Of a DNA stretch of 64,000 nt, positions 55,868 through 64,000 are shown piece after piece. The stretch is from NCBI RefSeq assembly GCF_021729135.1, contig NZ_JAJTWW010000003.1, forward strand, positions 1-64,000, read 5' to 3'. Below the pieces are notes generated by a model, which was not told the DNA's origin, ran no database searches, and was given only the letters and a program-made list of their open reading frames with translations. The stretch's first letter is position 1, and the number at the start of each line of letters is the position of its first letter. Origin of the DNA: Brevibacterium daeguense (GTDB taxonomy: Bacteria > Actinomycetota > Actinomycetes > Actinomycetales > Brevibacteriaceae). Position numbers and translations under genes: made by a program.

Positions 55868-58015
55868 ATGGTGGTCCAGCCCAGTCTGCTCGGGGACGAG
55901 CCCGGGGACGAGGACCATGGGACGACGGCGGGCGGACTCCGCGTCCGGGGCGGCGTGGCCCCCGCCGCGGAAGACCCGGTCGCCGTCGTCCTCGTCGAGA
56001 CCCAGCTGCCGCACCTGGCCCGCCCCTTCGACTACGCGGTCCCGGCGACGATGGACGCGGACGCACGTCCCGGCGTCCGCGTCCGCGTGCGGTTCGCCGG
56101 GCGTCTGACGTCCGGCTTCATCCTTGAGCGCAGATCAGACACCGAGCATGTGGGCGAGCTGTCGACACTGTCGCGGGTCGTCTCCCCGCTGCCGGTGCTG
56201 ACACCGCAGCTGCTGAGACTGTGTCGGAGCGTCGCCGACCGCTATGCGGGGACCCTGCCCGACGTGCTGCGGCTGGCCATTCCGCCGCGCCACGCGCGGG
56301 CGGAGAAGGCCGTCCTGGCCTCGCCTTCGGCTCGGATGTCCGAGGTCGCGCTGCAGCAGGCTGCGGCGGAGCTCGACCCCGCACCGGATGAACCGGCCGA
56401 CTTCACCTCCTTCCTGACCGCCCTGCGGTCCTGGGCGGACAACGTCGGAGAAGCACATCCGGCGACCGGCACAGCGCCGCCGGCGGAGGAGGCCGCACTC
56501 CCGGAACAGCTGCCGGCCCCCGGCCCGGCGCCTGTTCCACGGGGCCCGCGGGCAGCCCTCGGGGTGCTGCCGGGACAGGATCCGGGTACCGGCTGGATCC
56601 ACCTCGGGATGAGGGCAGCCGCACAGGCGCTGGAAGCGGGTCGCTCGGTGCTGTGGCTGGTGCCCGACTACCGTGAGATCGCCGCAGTCGAGGCGCGCCT
56701 CGGCGACCTGGAGCCGGCGAGTGCGCGCCTGTCGGCGGACCAGGGTCAGGAGGAGCGGTGGGCCGCCTGGGTCTCGGTGCTCACCGGACGGGCGCGGCTG
56801 GTCATCGGGACGCGGGCCGCTGCGTTCGCCCCGCTGTCCGAGCCCGCTCTGGTGATCTGCTTCGACGACGACAACGACAGCTACCTCGAGCAGCGGGCAC
56901 CCTACCCCCATGCCCGTCAGGTGCTCCTCAATCGCGTCCAGCAGAGCGGATCGGCGCTGCTGCTGCTCGGGTACGACCGCAGCGTGGAGGTCCAGCACCT
57001 GGTGGCGACGGGATGGGTCGGCGAGATCACGATCCCGCGGGAGTCCCGCCGGGCCGCCTCGCCCCTCGTCTTCGTCCCCGACCCGGACGGGGACCCTGCA
57101 CAGGCCGGCAGGCTGCCGCCTCGGGCCTTCGAGCTGGTGCGCGAGGCGCTGGGCCGGACGCGGAAGCCCACGGCCACCGGCCCCGTGCTCGTCCAAGTGC
57201 CCCGCAGCGGTTACCTGCCGGTGATCGCGTGCGCCCGCTGCCGGACCGTGGTGCGCTGCCCGCAGTGCGAATCGAAGGTCTCCGCCGCCTCGATCCTCGG
57301 GCCCTTCGCATGCAGGACCTGCGGATACCGCGCCGACAGCATGAGCTGCCGTGAGTGCGGCGCCACGTCGGTGCGCTCGGTGGTCAGCGGGGTCGACAAG
57401 GTGTACGAGGAGCTCGGGCGTGCTTTCCCCGGCACCCGCGTGATCCGCTCCGGCGGTGACCGCGTCCTGCTCGACGTGGACAGCGAACCGAGCATCGTGG
57501 TGGCGACGACCGGTGCGGAGCCTTATACGCAAGGCGGCTACGCAGTGGCACTGCTGCTGGACACCCTGTGGCCCGGGCCCGGGATGAGGGGAACGGATCA
57601 CGCGATCTCCCGCCGGCTGCGGGCCGCCTCGCTGGTCCGCTCCCGGGAGCACGGGGGGCGGATCCTCCTGCTCGACGAGGACGAATCCGTGCGCCGGGTC
57701 CTGACCCGCTTCGAACCGGTGCCGTGGGCCGCTGAGCAGTGGGCCGACCGGGTGGGGCTCGGGCTGCCTCCCGGCGCGCGGACGATCACCCTGGACGGTC
57801 CCCGCTCGGCGGTCGATGAGGTGCTCCAGGTGCTGCGCGAGGTCGCCGAGGTGCGGGTCCTCCTCGAGGAGGACGATCCGCACCGCGTGGTCGCCGCGTG
57901 CGACATCCCGGCCGGCCGGGCCGTGACGACCCGGTTGGCCGCAGAGATCGCGTCGCGGTCCATGCGCGGCGCCGAGCAGGTGTCCGCGCGCGTCGACGAC
58001 CCGGCGGCGCTGTGA
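55868..58015 (+). CDS. priA: Probable replication restart protein PriA, helicase motifs lost
   Basis: Primosome protein homologue of 715 residues. The N-terminal 3'-DNA-binding domain begins about residue 38 (VAVVLVETQLPHLARPFDYAVP). The Walker A GKT is replaced (DPGTGWIHLG) and the DEEH box reads FDDDND, so ATP-driven helicase action is unlikely; this is known for actinobacterial PriA. Eight cysteines at about 455-500 (CARC, CPQC, CRTC, CREC) keep the zinc-binding region. ATG start. Confidence 0.9.
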   Translation: MVVQPSLLGDEPGDEDHGTTAGGLRVRGGVAPAAEDPVAVVLVETQLPHLARPFDYAVPATMDADARPGVRVRVRFAGRLTSGFILERRSDTEHVGELSTLSRVVSPLPVLTPQLLRLCRSVADRYAGTLPDVLRLAIPPRHARAEKAVLASPSARMSEVALQQAAAELDPAPDEPADFTSFLTALRSWADNVGEAHPATGTAPPAEEAALPEQLPAPGPAPVPRGPRAALGVLPGQDPGTGWIHLGMRAAAQALEAGRSVLWLVPDYREIAAVEARLGDLEPASARLSADQGQEERWAAWVSVLTGRARLVIGTRAAAFAPLSEPALVICFDDDNDSYLEQRAPYPHARQVLLNRVQQSGSALLLLGYDRSVEVQHLVATGWVGEITIPRESRRAASPLVFVPDPDGDPAQAGRLPPRAFELVREALGRTRKPTATGPVLVQVPRSGYLPVIACARCRTVVRCPQCESKVSAASILGPFACRTCGYRADSMSCRECGATSVRSVVSGVDKVYEELGRAFPGTRVIRSGGDRVLLDVDSEPSIVVATTGAEPYTQGGYAVALLLDTLWPGPGMRGTDHAISRRLRAASLVRSREHGGRILLLDEDESVRRVLTRFEPVPWAAEQWADRVGLGLPPGARTITLDGPRSAVDEVLQVLREVAEVRVLLEEDDPHRVVAACDIPAGRAVTTRLAAEIASRSMRGAEQVSARVDDPAAL

Positions 58016-58035
58016 GGGCCATTCCGGATACCCCG

Positions 58036-58041
58036 TAGACT
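58036..58041 (+). promoter_or_regulatory. -10 TAGACT for a leaderless fmt transcript
   Basis: TAGACT ends 8 nt before the fmt GTG at 58050; no ribosome site between. Confidence 0.5.
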
Positions 58042-58049
58042 GGTCGACC

Positions 58050-58970
58050 GTGAGACTGCTCTTCGCCGGCACCCCGGAGGTCGCCGTACCCTCCCTCGAC
58101 GCGCTGCTGTCCTCGGATCACGAGGTGGTCGCGGTGCTCACGCGACCCGACGCGCCGGTGGGACGCAAGCGCCGACTCACCCCCAGTCCTGTGAAGGCCA
58201 GGGCCCAGGAGTCCGAGCTGCCCGTGCTCGAGGCGGACCGCCTGCGCGGCGAGATCCTCGACCGGATCGAAGCCCTCGACATCGATGCCGTGGCGGTCGT
58301 CGCCTACGGCGCGCTGGCCGGCCCGCGCGCTCTGGCCGCCGCCCGCCACGGCTGGTTCAACCTCCACTTCTCCCTGCTGCCGCAGTGGCGCGGTGCCGCA
58401 CCCGTCCAGCGCGCCGTGATGGCGGGCCAGGCCGAATCGGGTGTGACCGTCTTCCGGCTCGACACGGGGATGGACACCGGTGACATCGTCACCGCGCTGC
58501 CGCTGGCGCTGCCCGAGCTCGACGCCGGCGAGATCCTCGACTCCTACGCCCACCGCGGCGCCCCCGTGCTCGTGGAGGCCCTCGCCGCCGTCGCCGCCGG
58601 CACCGCCGAATTCCGGCCGCAGTCCGGTGAGGCCTGCCACGCGGCGAAGATCACCCCGGAGGAGGCGCGCATCGACTTCCGGGTCCCGGCCGCCGAGGTG
58701 TCCGCCCGTGCCCGCGGTGTGTCGCCGCAGCCCGGAGCCTGGGCGACGATCGACGGAGCGCGGACCAAGATCTTCGGCACGCGCACCGCCGCGCACCTGC
58801 CGGCACCCGCACCCGGACAGCTCCGGCTGGTGGACGGGCACGCCGTGATCGGCACCGGATCGGGCGCGGTGACGATCGCGGCGATCCAGCCGTTCGGCAA
58901 GCAGCGCATGAGCGCACTGGACTACCTGCGCGGCCATGGCGGCGCGGACTTCGACCTGGAGGAGAGCTGA
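58050..58970 (+). CDS. fmt: Methionyl-tRNA formyltransferase
   Basis: Formylates initiator Met-tRNA, 306 residues. GTPEVAVPSLDALL at the start, catalytic region FNLHFSLLPQWRGAAP near 105-120, TGMDTGDIV, C-terminal OB-like domain from about 205. No def gene lies beside it. The stop shares a base with the rsmB ATG. Confidence 0.96.
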   Translation: MRLLFAGTPEVAVPSLDALLSSDHEVVAVLTRPDAPVGRKRRLTPSPVKARAQESELPVLEADRLRGEILDRIEALDIDAVAVVAYGALAGPRALAAARHGWFNLHFSLLPQWRGAAPVQRAVMAGQAESGVTVFRLDTGMDTGDIVTALPLALPELDAGEILDSYAHRGAPVLVEALAAVAAGTAEFRPQSGEACHAAKITPEEARIDFRVPAAEVSARARGVSPQPGAWATIDGARTKIFGTRTAAHLPAPAPGQLRLVDGHAVIGTGSGAVTIAAIQPFGKQRMSALDYLRGHGGADFDLEES

Positions 58971-60691
58971 TGGCCGACGACCGATCCGACGACAGGCACC
59001 ACGGCCGGAGCCACGGCGGCGGCAGGGGACGGCAGCACGGCCAGGACTCGCAGCGTCATGACTCGCGGGGTGGGCGAGGGGAAACTCCGGGCCGGCACCT
59101 GCAGCAGGGGGGCCGGCACCCGCAGCACCGGGACCGGGACTCGCAGCCGCGGGGCCGGGACTCCGGGCGGCGGGCGCCGCGGGCCAATCTGCCCCGCACA
59201 CTCGCCTGGGAGGTGCTGCGCGATGTCGAGGTCAACGACGCCTACGCCAACCTGCTGCTGCCCAGCAAGCTCGCTCGCACCCACCTGAACGGGCTCGACG
59301 CAGGGCTCGCGACGGAGCTGACCTACGGCACGCTGCGCGGCATCGGCTTCTACGACGCCGTGATCGACGCCGCCGCCCAGCGTCCCGCCGCAGAGATCGA
59401 CCCCCCAGTGCTCGCCGCTCTGCGGATGGGCGCCCATCAGCTCCTGTCCATGCGGGTGGCCGACCATGCCGCCGTGTCCGAGACCGTCGGGGTCATCAAA
59501 GCCCATCACGAGCAGCGGGTGGGCGGATTCGTCAACGCCGTCCTCCGGCGGATCTCCGAACGCTCACGGGACGAATGGGTCGAACTCGTCGTCGGCGACG
59601 CCGACGAGGCGCGGCGCCTGGAGATCACCACCTCCCACCCGGGCTGGATCATCCGGGCCCTGCGCCAGGCCCTCGTCGCCCACGGCCGGAGTGCCGAGGA
59701 GCTGCCGCAGCTCCTCGACGCCGACAACACCCCCGCTGCCGTGTGCCTGAGCGTGCTGCCGGGCCTCGCCGACCGCGAGGCCGTCGCCGCCGACTGGGGA
59801 ACCCCCACGCCGCTGTCGCCGCTCGGGGTGCACCTCGACCACGGCTCCCCGCTCGAAGTCCCCGAGGTCCGCGCCGGCACCGCCCGGGTGCAGGACGAGG
59901 GCTCCCAGCTGGTCGCCCTGGCGCTCACCGCTGTCGAGGCGCCCGCCGGGGCATGGCTCGACATGTGCGCCGGCCCGGGCGGGAAGACCGCGGTCCTCGG
60001 CGCCCGCGCCCGGCAGACCGGCGACCGGGTGATAGCCGCCGACGTCTCCGACCATCGAGCCGACCTCGTCGAGGACTCGACCCGGCAGCTCGCCGACGTC
60101 GTCGAGGTGTTCACCGCCGACGGCCGGGAGTTCGGCCACCAGCACGCCGAGCAGTTCTCCCGCGTGCTCGTCGACGCGCCCTGCTCCGGGCTCGGGGCGC
60201 TGCGCCGCCGTCCGGAGGCCCGGTGGCGGCGCCGCCCGAGCGACGTCAACGAGCTCGGGCCGGTGCAGCGCGAACTGCTCGCCTCGGCGATCGCCGCGGT
60301 GATGCCCGGCGGCGTCGTGGCCTACACCACCTGCTCTCCGCACCACGCGGAGACGCTCCTCGTCGTCGAGGACGCGCTGCGCGCGGCCGGCATCGGCGTG
60401 GAGCTGCTCGACGCCGCGGCCGTGCTGGCGGAGATCGCCGGGCGGGAGGCGGAGCACTTCGCCTCGGCCGAGGTGGCCGGCGGCCGGTGCGCTCAGCTGT
60501 GGCCCGACGTGCACGGCACCGATGGCATGTTCCTGGCGCTGCTGCGGAAGAAGCCGACGGACGACGCAGACCCGGCGCAGCACGCCGGAGCGAGCCAGCA
60601 CGCAGGAGCGGGCGAGGGCACGGACACAGGTGAGGCCGCAGGACCGGGCCAGGACGCAGGAGCAGGGGAAGACGTAGGATCAGCTTCGTGA
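58970..60691 (+). CDS. rsmB: 16S rRNA m5C967 methyltransferase RsmB/Sun-like
   Basis: SAM-dependent rRNA cytosine-5 methyltransferase, 573 residues. Residues 1-65 are an Arg/Gly/His/Asp-rich disordered extension; a NusB-like domain covers about 68-200; the methyltransferase follows with [13 protein letters not shown] (about 331), [20 protein letters not shown] (about 402) and TTCSPHHAE, holding both active-site cysteines. An acidic Ala/Gly tail of about 40 residues ends the protein. Both extensions exceed the usual 430-450 residues. Confidence 0.93.
   Translation: MADDRSDDRHHGRSHGGGRGRQHGQDSQRHDSRGGRGETPGRHLQQGGRHPQHRDRDSQPRGRDSGRRAPRANLPRTLAWEVLRDVEVNDAYANLLLPSKLARTHLNGLDAGLATELTYGTLRGIGFYDAVIDAAAQRPAAEIDPPVLAALRMGAHQLLSMRVADHAAVSETVGVIKAHHEQRVGGFVNAVLRRISERSRDEWVELVVGDADEARRLEITTSHPGWIIRALRQALVAHGRSAEELPQLLDADNTPAAVCLSVLPGLADREAVAADWGTPTPLSPLGVHLDHGSPLEVPEVRAGTARVQDEGSQLVALALTAVEAPAGAWLDMCAGPGGKTAVLGARARQTGDRVIAADVSDHRADLVEDSTRQLADVVEVFTADGREFGHQHAEQFSRVLVDAPCSGLGALRRRPEARWRRRPSDVNELGPVQRELLASAIAAVMPGGVVAYTTCSPHHAETLLVVEDALRAAGIGVELLDAAAVLAEIAGREAEHFASAEVAGGRCAQLWPDVHGTDGMFLALLRKKPTDDADPAQHAGASQHAGAGEGTDTGEAAGPGQDAGAGEDVGSAS
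60675..60680 (+). promoter_or_regulatory. -10 TAGGAT for a leaderless rpe transcript
   Basis: TAGGAT inside the rsmB 3' end, ending 7 nt before the rpe GTG; rpe overlaps rsmB by 4 bp. Confidence 0.45.
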
Positions 60692-61350
60692 GCATCCACA
60701 TCAATCCGAGCATCCTGTCCTGCGATTTCGCGGACCTGCGCGGCGAGCTCGCCGCCATCGCGAATGCCGACATGGCCCACGTCGACGTGATGGACAACCA
60801 TTTCGTCCCGAACCTCACCTTCGGGCCCCCGGTCGTCGAGCGGATCCGGGACGTGTCCCCGATCCCGCTGGACGCCCACCTGATGATCGCCGACGCGGAC
60901 CGCCACGCTCCCGTCTACGCGGAGCTCGGCTGCGCCTCGGTGTCCTTCCACGTCGAGGCCTCGGCCGCGCCCGTGCGGCTGGCCCGCGAGATCCGCCGGC
61001 TCGGCGCCAGGGCCAGCCTCGCGCTGCGCCCGGCCACCCCGATCGAGCCCTACATCGACCTGCTCGGTGAGTTCGACCAGATCCTCATCATGACGGTGGA
61101 GCCGGGATTCGGCGGCCAGTCCTTCCTCGACGTGTGCCTGCCCAAGATCACCCGCACCCGGAAGGCGATCAGCGCCTCGGGGCTGGACATCCAGCTGCAG
61201 GTCGACGGGGGAGTGTCGGCCAAGACCGTCGAACGCGTCGTCGAGGCGGGCGCGAACGTGCTCGTCGCCGGCTCGGCCGTCTACGGCGCGGAGAGCCCGG
61301 GTGCTGCGATCGACGAGCTGCGCGCACTGGCCACGGCCCACACCCACTGA
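60688..61350 (+). CDS. rpe: Ribulose-phosphate 3-epimerase
   Basis: Pentose-phosphate enzyme interconverting ribulose 5-phosphate and xylulose 5-phosphate, 220 residues. TIM barrel with [49 protein letters not shown] and VDGGVS, which supply the metal ligands and acid/base residues. GTG start overlaps the rsmB stop. Confidence 0.97.
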   Translation: MSIHINPSILSCDFADLRGELAAIANADMAHVDVMDNHFVPNLTFGPPVVERIRDVSPIPLDAHLMIADADRHAPVYAELGCASVSFHVEASAAPVRLAREIRRLGARASLALRPATPIEPYIDLLGEFDQILIMTVEPGFGGQSFLDVCLPKITRTRKAISASGLDIQLQVDGGVSAKTVERVVEAGANVLVAGSAVYGAESPGAAIDELRALATAHTH

Positions 61351-61392
61351 GTCGGACGATGACCGGACGCACCGCCTGAGCGGGGTGTGTAC

Positions 61393-61398
61393 TAACCT
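61393..61398 (+). promoter_or_regulatory. -10 candidate TAACCT before hisE
   Basis: TAACCT in GTACTAACCTTGGAG, ending 8 nt before the hisE GTG. A weaker match than the TAGACT sites; GGAG at 61400-61403 could instead act as a ribosome site. Confidence 0.35.
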
Positions 61399-61406
61399 TG
61401 GAGACC

Positions 61407-61670
61407 GTGAAGACCTTCGATGAGCTGTTCGCAGAACTGACCGAGAAAGCCCGCTCCCGCCCGGAGGGATCGGGGACCGTGGCTCAGCTGGACGCGGGAG
61501 TCCACGCGATCGGGAAGAAGGTCGTCGAGGAAGCGGCCGAGGTCTGGATGGCAGCCGAATACCAGTCCGACGAGGAGCTGGCCGAGGAGATCTCGCAGGC
61601 GCTCTACCACCTGCAGGTCATGATGATCGCCCGAGGACTGACCCTCGAGGACGTCTACCGCAAGCTCTAG
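61407..61670 (+). CDS. hisE: Phosphoribosyl-ATP pyrophosphatase
   Basis: Second step of histidine synthesis, 87 residues. [14 protein letters not shown], then [16 protein letters not shown] and [13 protein letters not shown] carry the metal-binding EExxE pattern. GTG 61407 chosen because homologues begin VKTF; a TTG nine bases upstream is the alternative. Paired with hisG, as is usual in actinobacteria. Confidence 0.95.
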   Translation: MKTFDELFAELTEKARSRPEGSGTVAQLDAGVHAIGKKVVEEAAEVWMAAEYQSDEELAEEISQALYHLQVMMIARGLTLEDVYRKL

Positions 61671-61724
61671 CCCGCCACCCGGATCCGAAGACCTTCGGGA
61701 GCCCGGAACACTCGAAAGGACATC

Positions 61725-62567
61725 ATGCTCCGTGTCGCCGTGCCCAACAAGGGCGCACTGTCGGAATCGGCCACCACCATGCTGCGCGAGGCCGGCTACT
61801 CGCTGCGGTCGAGCACGAAGACACTCGTGCACCGCGACCCGGAGAACGAGATCGAGTTCTTCTACCTCCGGCCCCGCGACATCGCCGTCTACATCGGCCG
61901 CGGCATCCTCGACATCGGAATCACCGGCCGGGATCTGCTGCTCGAATCCGAGGCGCCGGCCACCGAGATCCTGCCGCTGGGCTTCGGCCGCTCGCGCTTC
62001 CACTACGCCGGAGTGATCGGCGCGTTCTCCGATCCCGCGGAGCTCGCCGGCAAGACGATCGCGACCAGCTACCCGGTGCTCGTCGACGCGGACCTGCGCA
62101 AACGGGGCATCGAGGCGACGACCGTCAAGCTCGACGGCGCCGTGGAGGTCTCGATCGAACTCGGGGTGGCCGACGCGATCGCCGATGTCGTGGAGACCGG
62201 CACGACCCTGCGGATGGCCGGCCTGGAGACCTTCGGCGAGCCGATCATCCACTCCGAGGGCGTGCTGATCGCCCGGGACGAGGCGGCCGTGCCCGGCGCC
62301 GACGTGTTCCTGCGCCGCGTGCAGTCGGTGATGGTCGCCCGCGACTACGTCCTGATCGACTACGACATCCACTCCGACGATCTCGACGCCGCCGTCGAGC
62401 TGACCCCCGGCTTCGCCAGCCCCACGGTGTCGACGCTGCGGGATCCCGAATGGTTCGCGGTGCGGGCGATGGTCGCCGCGCAGGACTCCCACCGCATCAT
62501 GGACCGGCTCTACGACGTCGGTGCTCGCGCGATTCTGGTGACTCCCATTGGCGCCTGCCGAATGTGA
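61725..62567 (+). CDS. hisG: ATP phosphoribosyltransferase, long form
   Basis: First and feedback-regulated step of histidine synthesis, 280 residues. RVAVPNKGALSESA and LDIGITGRDLL are catalytic-domain signatures; residues from about 205 form the C-terminal domain that binds histidine in the long (HisZ-independent) form. ATG with AAAGGA upstream. Confidence 0.96.
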   Translation: MLRVAVPNKGALSESATTMLREAGYSLRSSTKTLVHRDPENEIEFFYLRPRDIAVYIGRGILDIGITGRDLLLESEAPATEILPLGFGRSRFHYAGVIGAFSDPAELAGKTIATSYPVLVDADLRKRGIEATTVKLDGAVEVSIELGVADAIADVVETGTTLRMAGLETFGEPIIHSEGVLIARDEAAVPGADVFLRRVQSVMVARDYVLIDYDIHSDDLDAAVELTPGFASPTVSTLRDPEWFAVRAMVAAQDSHRIMDRLYDVGARAILVTPIGACRM

Positions 62568-63009
62568 GACCTTCCGGCCGTACGTGCTGCGCCCGCTCAC
62601 CCAGGTGTCGGCGGTCGCGGTGCTGGTCGGGTTCGCCGTGCTGTCCTATGCGCTCACGGCAGGCGACTGGCGGGCGTGGCACCCCCTCGACGCGATCTGG
62701 ATGAACCTCATCGGCGTGCTGCTGGCGCTGGGGTTCTGGCGCCTCGGCGCGGTCGCCGCCTTCGCCGCACCCGACGGACTGACGGTGCGCAACGTGGTGC
62801 ACACTCGGAAGTTCGAGTGGGCCGAGATCGTCGGTGTGACCTTCTCCCCGCGCGGTGACCAGGCCTGGCCGCTGCTGGACCTCTCGGACGGGGAGACCTA
62901 CGCCGTGATGGCGATCCAGTCCGCCGACGGCAAGCGCGGATTCGCCGCCTGTGAGCGATTGCGTAGACTCGTGGACATCCACGGAACACCAGACGTCGAC
63001 GACCGCTGA
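62548..63009 (+). CDS. Bacterial PH domain membrane protein
   Basis: A 153-residue protein with two hydrophobic segments (about 18-34 and 45-62) and a C-terminal PH-like domain (GLTVRNVVHTRKFEWAEIVGV). Its function is unknown; similar genes follow hisG in other actinobacteria. The TTG start at 62548 overlaps hisG by 20 bp and keeps an ETFRP segment; a GTG at 62584 would give a non-overlapping, shorter protein. Confidence 0.82.
   Translation: MAPAECETFRPYVLRPLTQVSAVAVLVGFAVLSYALTAGDWRAWHPLDAIWMNLIGVLLALGFWRLGAVAAFAAPDGLTVRNVVHTRKFEWAEIVGVTFSPRGDQAWPLLDLSDGETYAVMAIQSADGKRGFAACERLRRLVDIHGTPDVDDR
62941..62969 (+). promoter_or_regulatory. Promoter for the CoA-transferase gene
   Basis: TTCGCC (62941-62946), 17-bp spacer, TAGACT (62964-62969), inside the PH gene. 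It is 74 nt upstream of the CoA-transferase ATG. Confidence 0.45.
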
Positions 63010-63042
63010 GCACACGCGCGCCGACGTGGAGAGGAGCAGCCA

Positions 63043-64000
63043 ATGAGCCGTCCCACGGAGAATCCCCGCGCAGCAGGGCCGCTGGCGGGTTACACCGTCG
63101 TCGACCTGTCCCGGGCGCTGGCCGGACCCCATGCCGGGCAGATGCTCGGCGATCTCGGGGCTCGGGTGATCAAGGTCGAGAACCCGGTCTCCGGTGACGA
63201 CTCCCGCTCGTGGGGACCGCCGTTCGTCGGCCCCGAGGACAATCCGCAGGCCACCTACTTCTTCTCCTGCAACCGCAACAAGGAGTCCATCGGCCTCGAC
63301 CTCAAGAGCGATGACGGCAGGGCCACGCTCGAGGCGCTGATCACGCGCGCCGACGTGCTGGTGGAGAACTTCCGCGGCGGCGTCCTCGACCGCCTCGGCT
63401 TCTCCACGTCCACCTGCCTGGAGCTCAACCCGCGGCTGGTGATCCTGTCGATCACCGGCTTCGGCCACGACGGGCCCGAGGCCTCGCGCGCCGGCTACGA
63501 CCAGATCGCCCAGGGCGAGGCGGGCCTGATGTCGCTGACCGGCTCCGGCCCGGACGACCTGCAGAAGGTGGGCGTGCCGATCGCGGACCTGCTCGCCGGG
63601 ATGTACGGCTCCTACGGAGTGCTCGCCGCCCTGCTGGAGCGCGAGCGCACCGGCCGGGGCAAGGTCGTGCGGACCTCGCTCATCGCTGGCGTCGTCGGGG
63701 TCCACGCCTTCCAGGGCACGCGCACGACTGTCGCCGGCCAGGATCCGGTGCCGGGCGGCAACCACCACCCGTCCCTGTCCCCGTACGGCCTCTTCCACTG
63801 CAGGAACGGCGCGGTGCAGATCTCGGTGGGCAACGAGAACCTGTGGCAGAAGTTCTGTGCGGCCTTCGGCCTGGACCCGGCCGCACCCGGCATGGCGACC
63901 AACGCCGAGCGCGTCGACAACCGGCCGGCGGTGACCGCCGCTGTCGAGGACGCCTTCGCCGCCTATGAGCCCGACGAGCTGCTCGAGAAGCTGTCGAGTG
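63043..64000 (+). CDS. CaiB/BaiF class III CoA-transferase (cut by window end)
   Basis: Transfers CoA between carboxylic acids; the first 319 residues are present and the frame runs off the window. LAGYTVVDLSRALAGPHAGQMLGDLGARVIKVENP, NRNKESIGLDLK and NPRLVILSITGFG are family signatures. The catalytic aspartate fits D182 in VGVPIADLLAGMYG. ATG with GAGAGGAG upstream. Substrates cannot be assigned; a full-length member would be about 400 residues. Confidence 0.92.
   Translation, partial: MSRPTENPRAAGPLAGYTVVDLSRALAGPHAGQMLGDLGARVIKVENPVSGDDSRSWGPPFVGPEDNPQATYFFSCNRNKESIGLDLKSDDGRATLEALITRADVLVENFRGGVLDRLGFSTSTCLELNPRLVILSITGFGHDGPEASRAGYDQIAQGEAGLMSLTGSGPDDLQKVGVPIADLLAGMYGSYGVLAALLERERTGRGKVVRTSLIAGVVGVHAFQGTRTTVAGQDPVPGGNHHPSLSPYGLFHCRNGAVQISVGNENLWQKFCAAFGLDPAAPGMATNAERVDNRPAVTAAVEDAFAAYEPDELLEKLSS

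Noticed and set aside
61685..61698. Terminator hairpin CCGAA/TTCGG between hisE and hisG
   Set aside because: Only a 5-bp stem with no T run; hisE and hisG are likely co-transcribed.

Overview
The window is 64 kb of high-GC DNA from an actinobacterium. Evidence for this is the very GC-rich third codon positions, frequent GTG starts, a mycobacterial-type integration host factor (MihF) beside gmk, an actinobacterial PriA without helicase motifs, and a PH-like membrane protein inside the pyrimidine operon. Gene order (hisS-aspS-rarA-rpsD-alaS-ruvX-mltG-aroE-aroC-aroK-aroB-efp-nusB, then pyr genes) points to Micrococcales, possibly a Brevibacterium-like organism; this is inference from gene order and protein flavour only. 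Almost everything is core genome, almost all on the + strand.

Layout. 1-13571: thrS, an Ap4A-phosphorylase-type HIT protein, a CDP-alcohol phosphatidyltransferase (PIP synthase type), a Nudix hydrolase, yebC, ruvCAB, yajC-secD-secF and rel. 13679-15810: two minus-strand genes, one unrecognised and one DUF349 protein. 15811-16100: a 23-bp minisatellite. 16101-27476: a metallo-beta-lactamase hydrolase, hisS, an ArsR-type regulator (minus), aspS, rarA, rpsD, alaS, ruvX, mltG. 27480-33379: aroE, a prepilin peptidase, aroC-aroK-aroB, efp, nusB. 33380-43226: the only clearly accessory segment, a tightly overlapped operon of a branched-chain/aromatic-type ABC importer, an acyl-CoA synthetase, a TetR regulator and an alpha/beta hydrolase, facing an epoxide-hydrolase-like gene on the other strand. 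43305-52165: pyrR-pyrB-pyrC-(PH-like)-carA-carB-pyrF behind a PyrR-type RNA hairpin. 52212-63009: mihF-gmk-rpoZ-coaBC, metK, priA-fmt-rsmB-rpe, hisE, hisG and a bacterial PH protein. A class III CoA-transferase runs off the right edge.

How the parts relate. Operons are compressed, with about eighteen 4-bp ATGA/GTGA overlaps. Promoters can be traced by the hexamer TAGACT and close variants. At MBL, aroC, metK, fmt, rpe and hisE this hexamer ends only 6-8 nt before the start codon, which predicts leaderless mRNAs. The pyr operon is probably under PyrR translational control. The accessory operon has a good sigma-70-like promoter followed at once by a palindrome that is a candidate operator for its own TetR protein.

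No CRISPR, insertion sequence, tRNA or rRNA gene was found. I see no obviously new multi-gene system. The best leads are the accessory import/CoA-activation operon, the PyrR hairpin, the leaderless promoter series and several short tandem-repeat arrays between genes.
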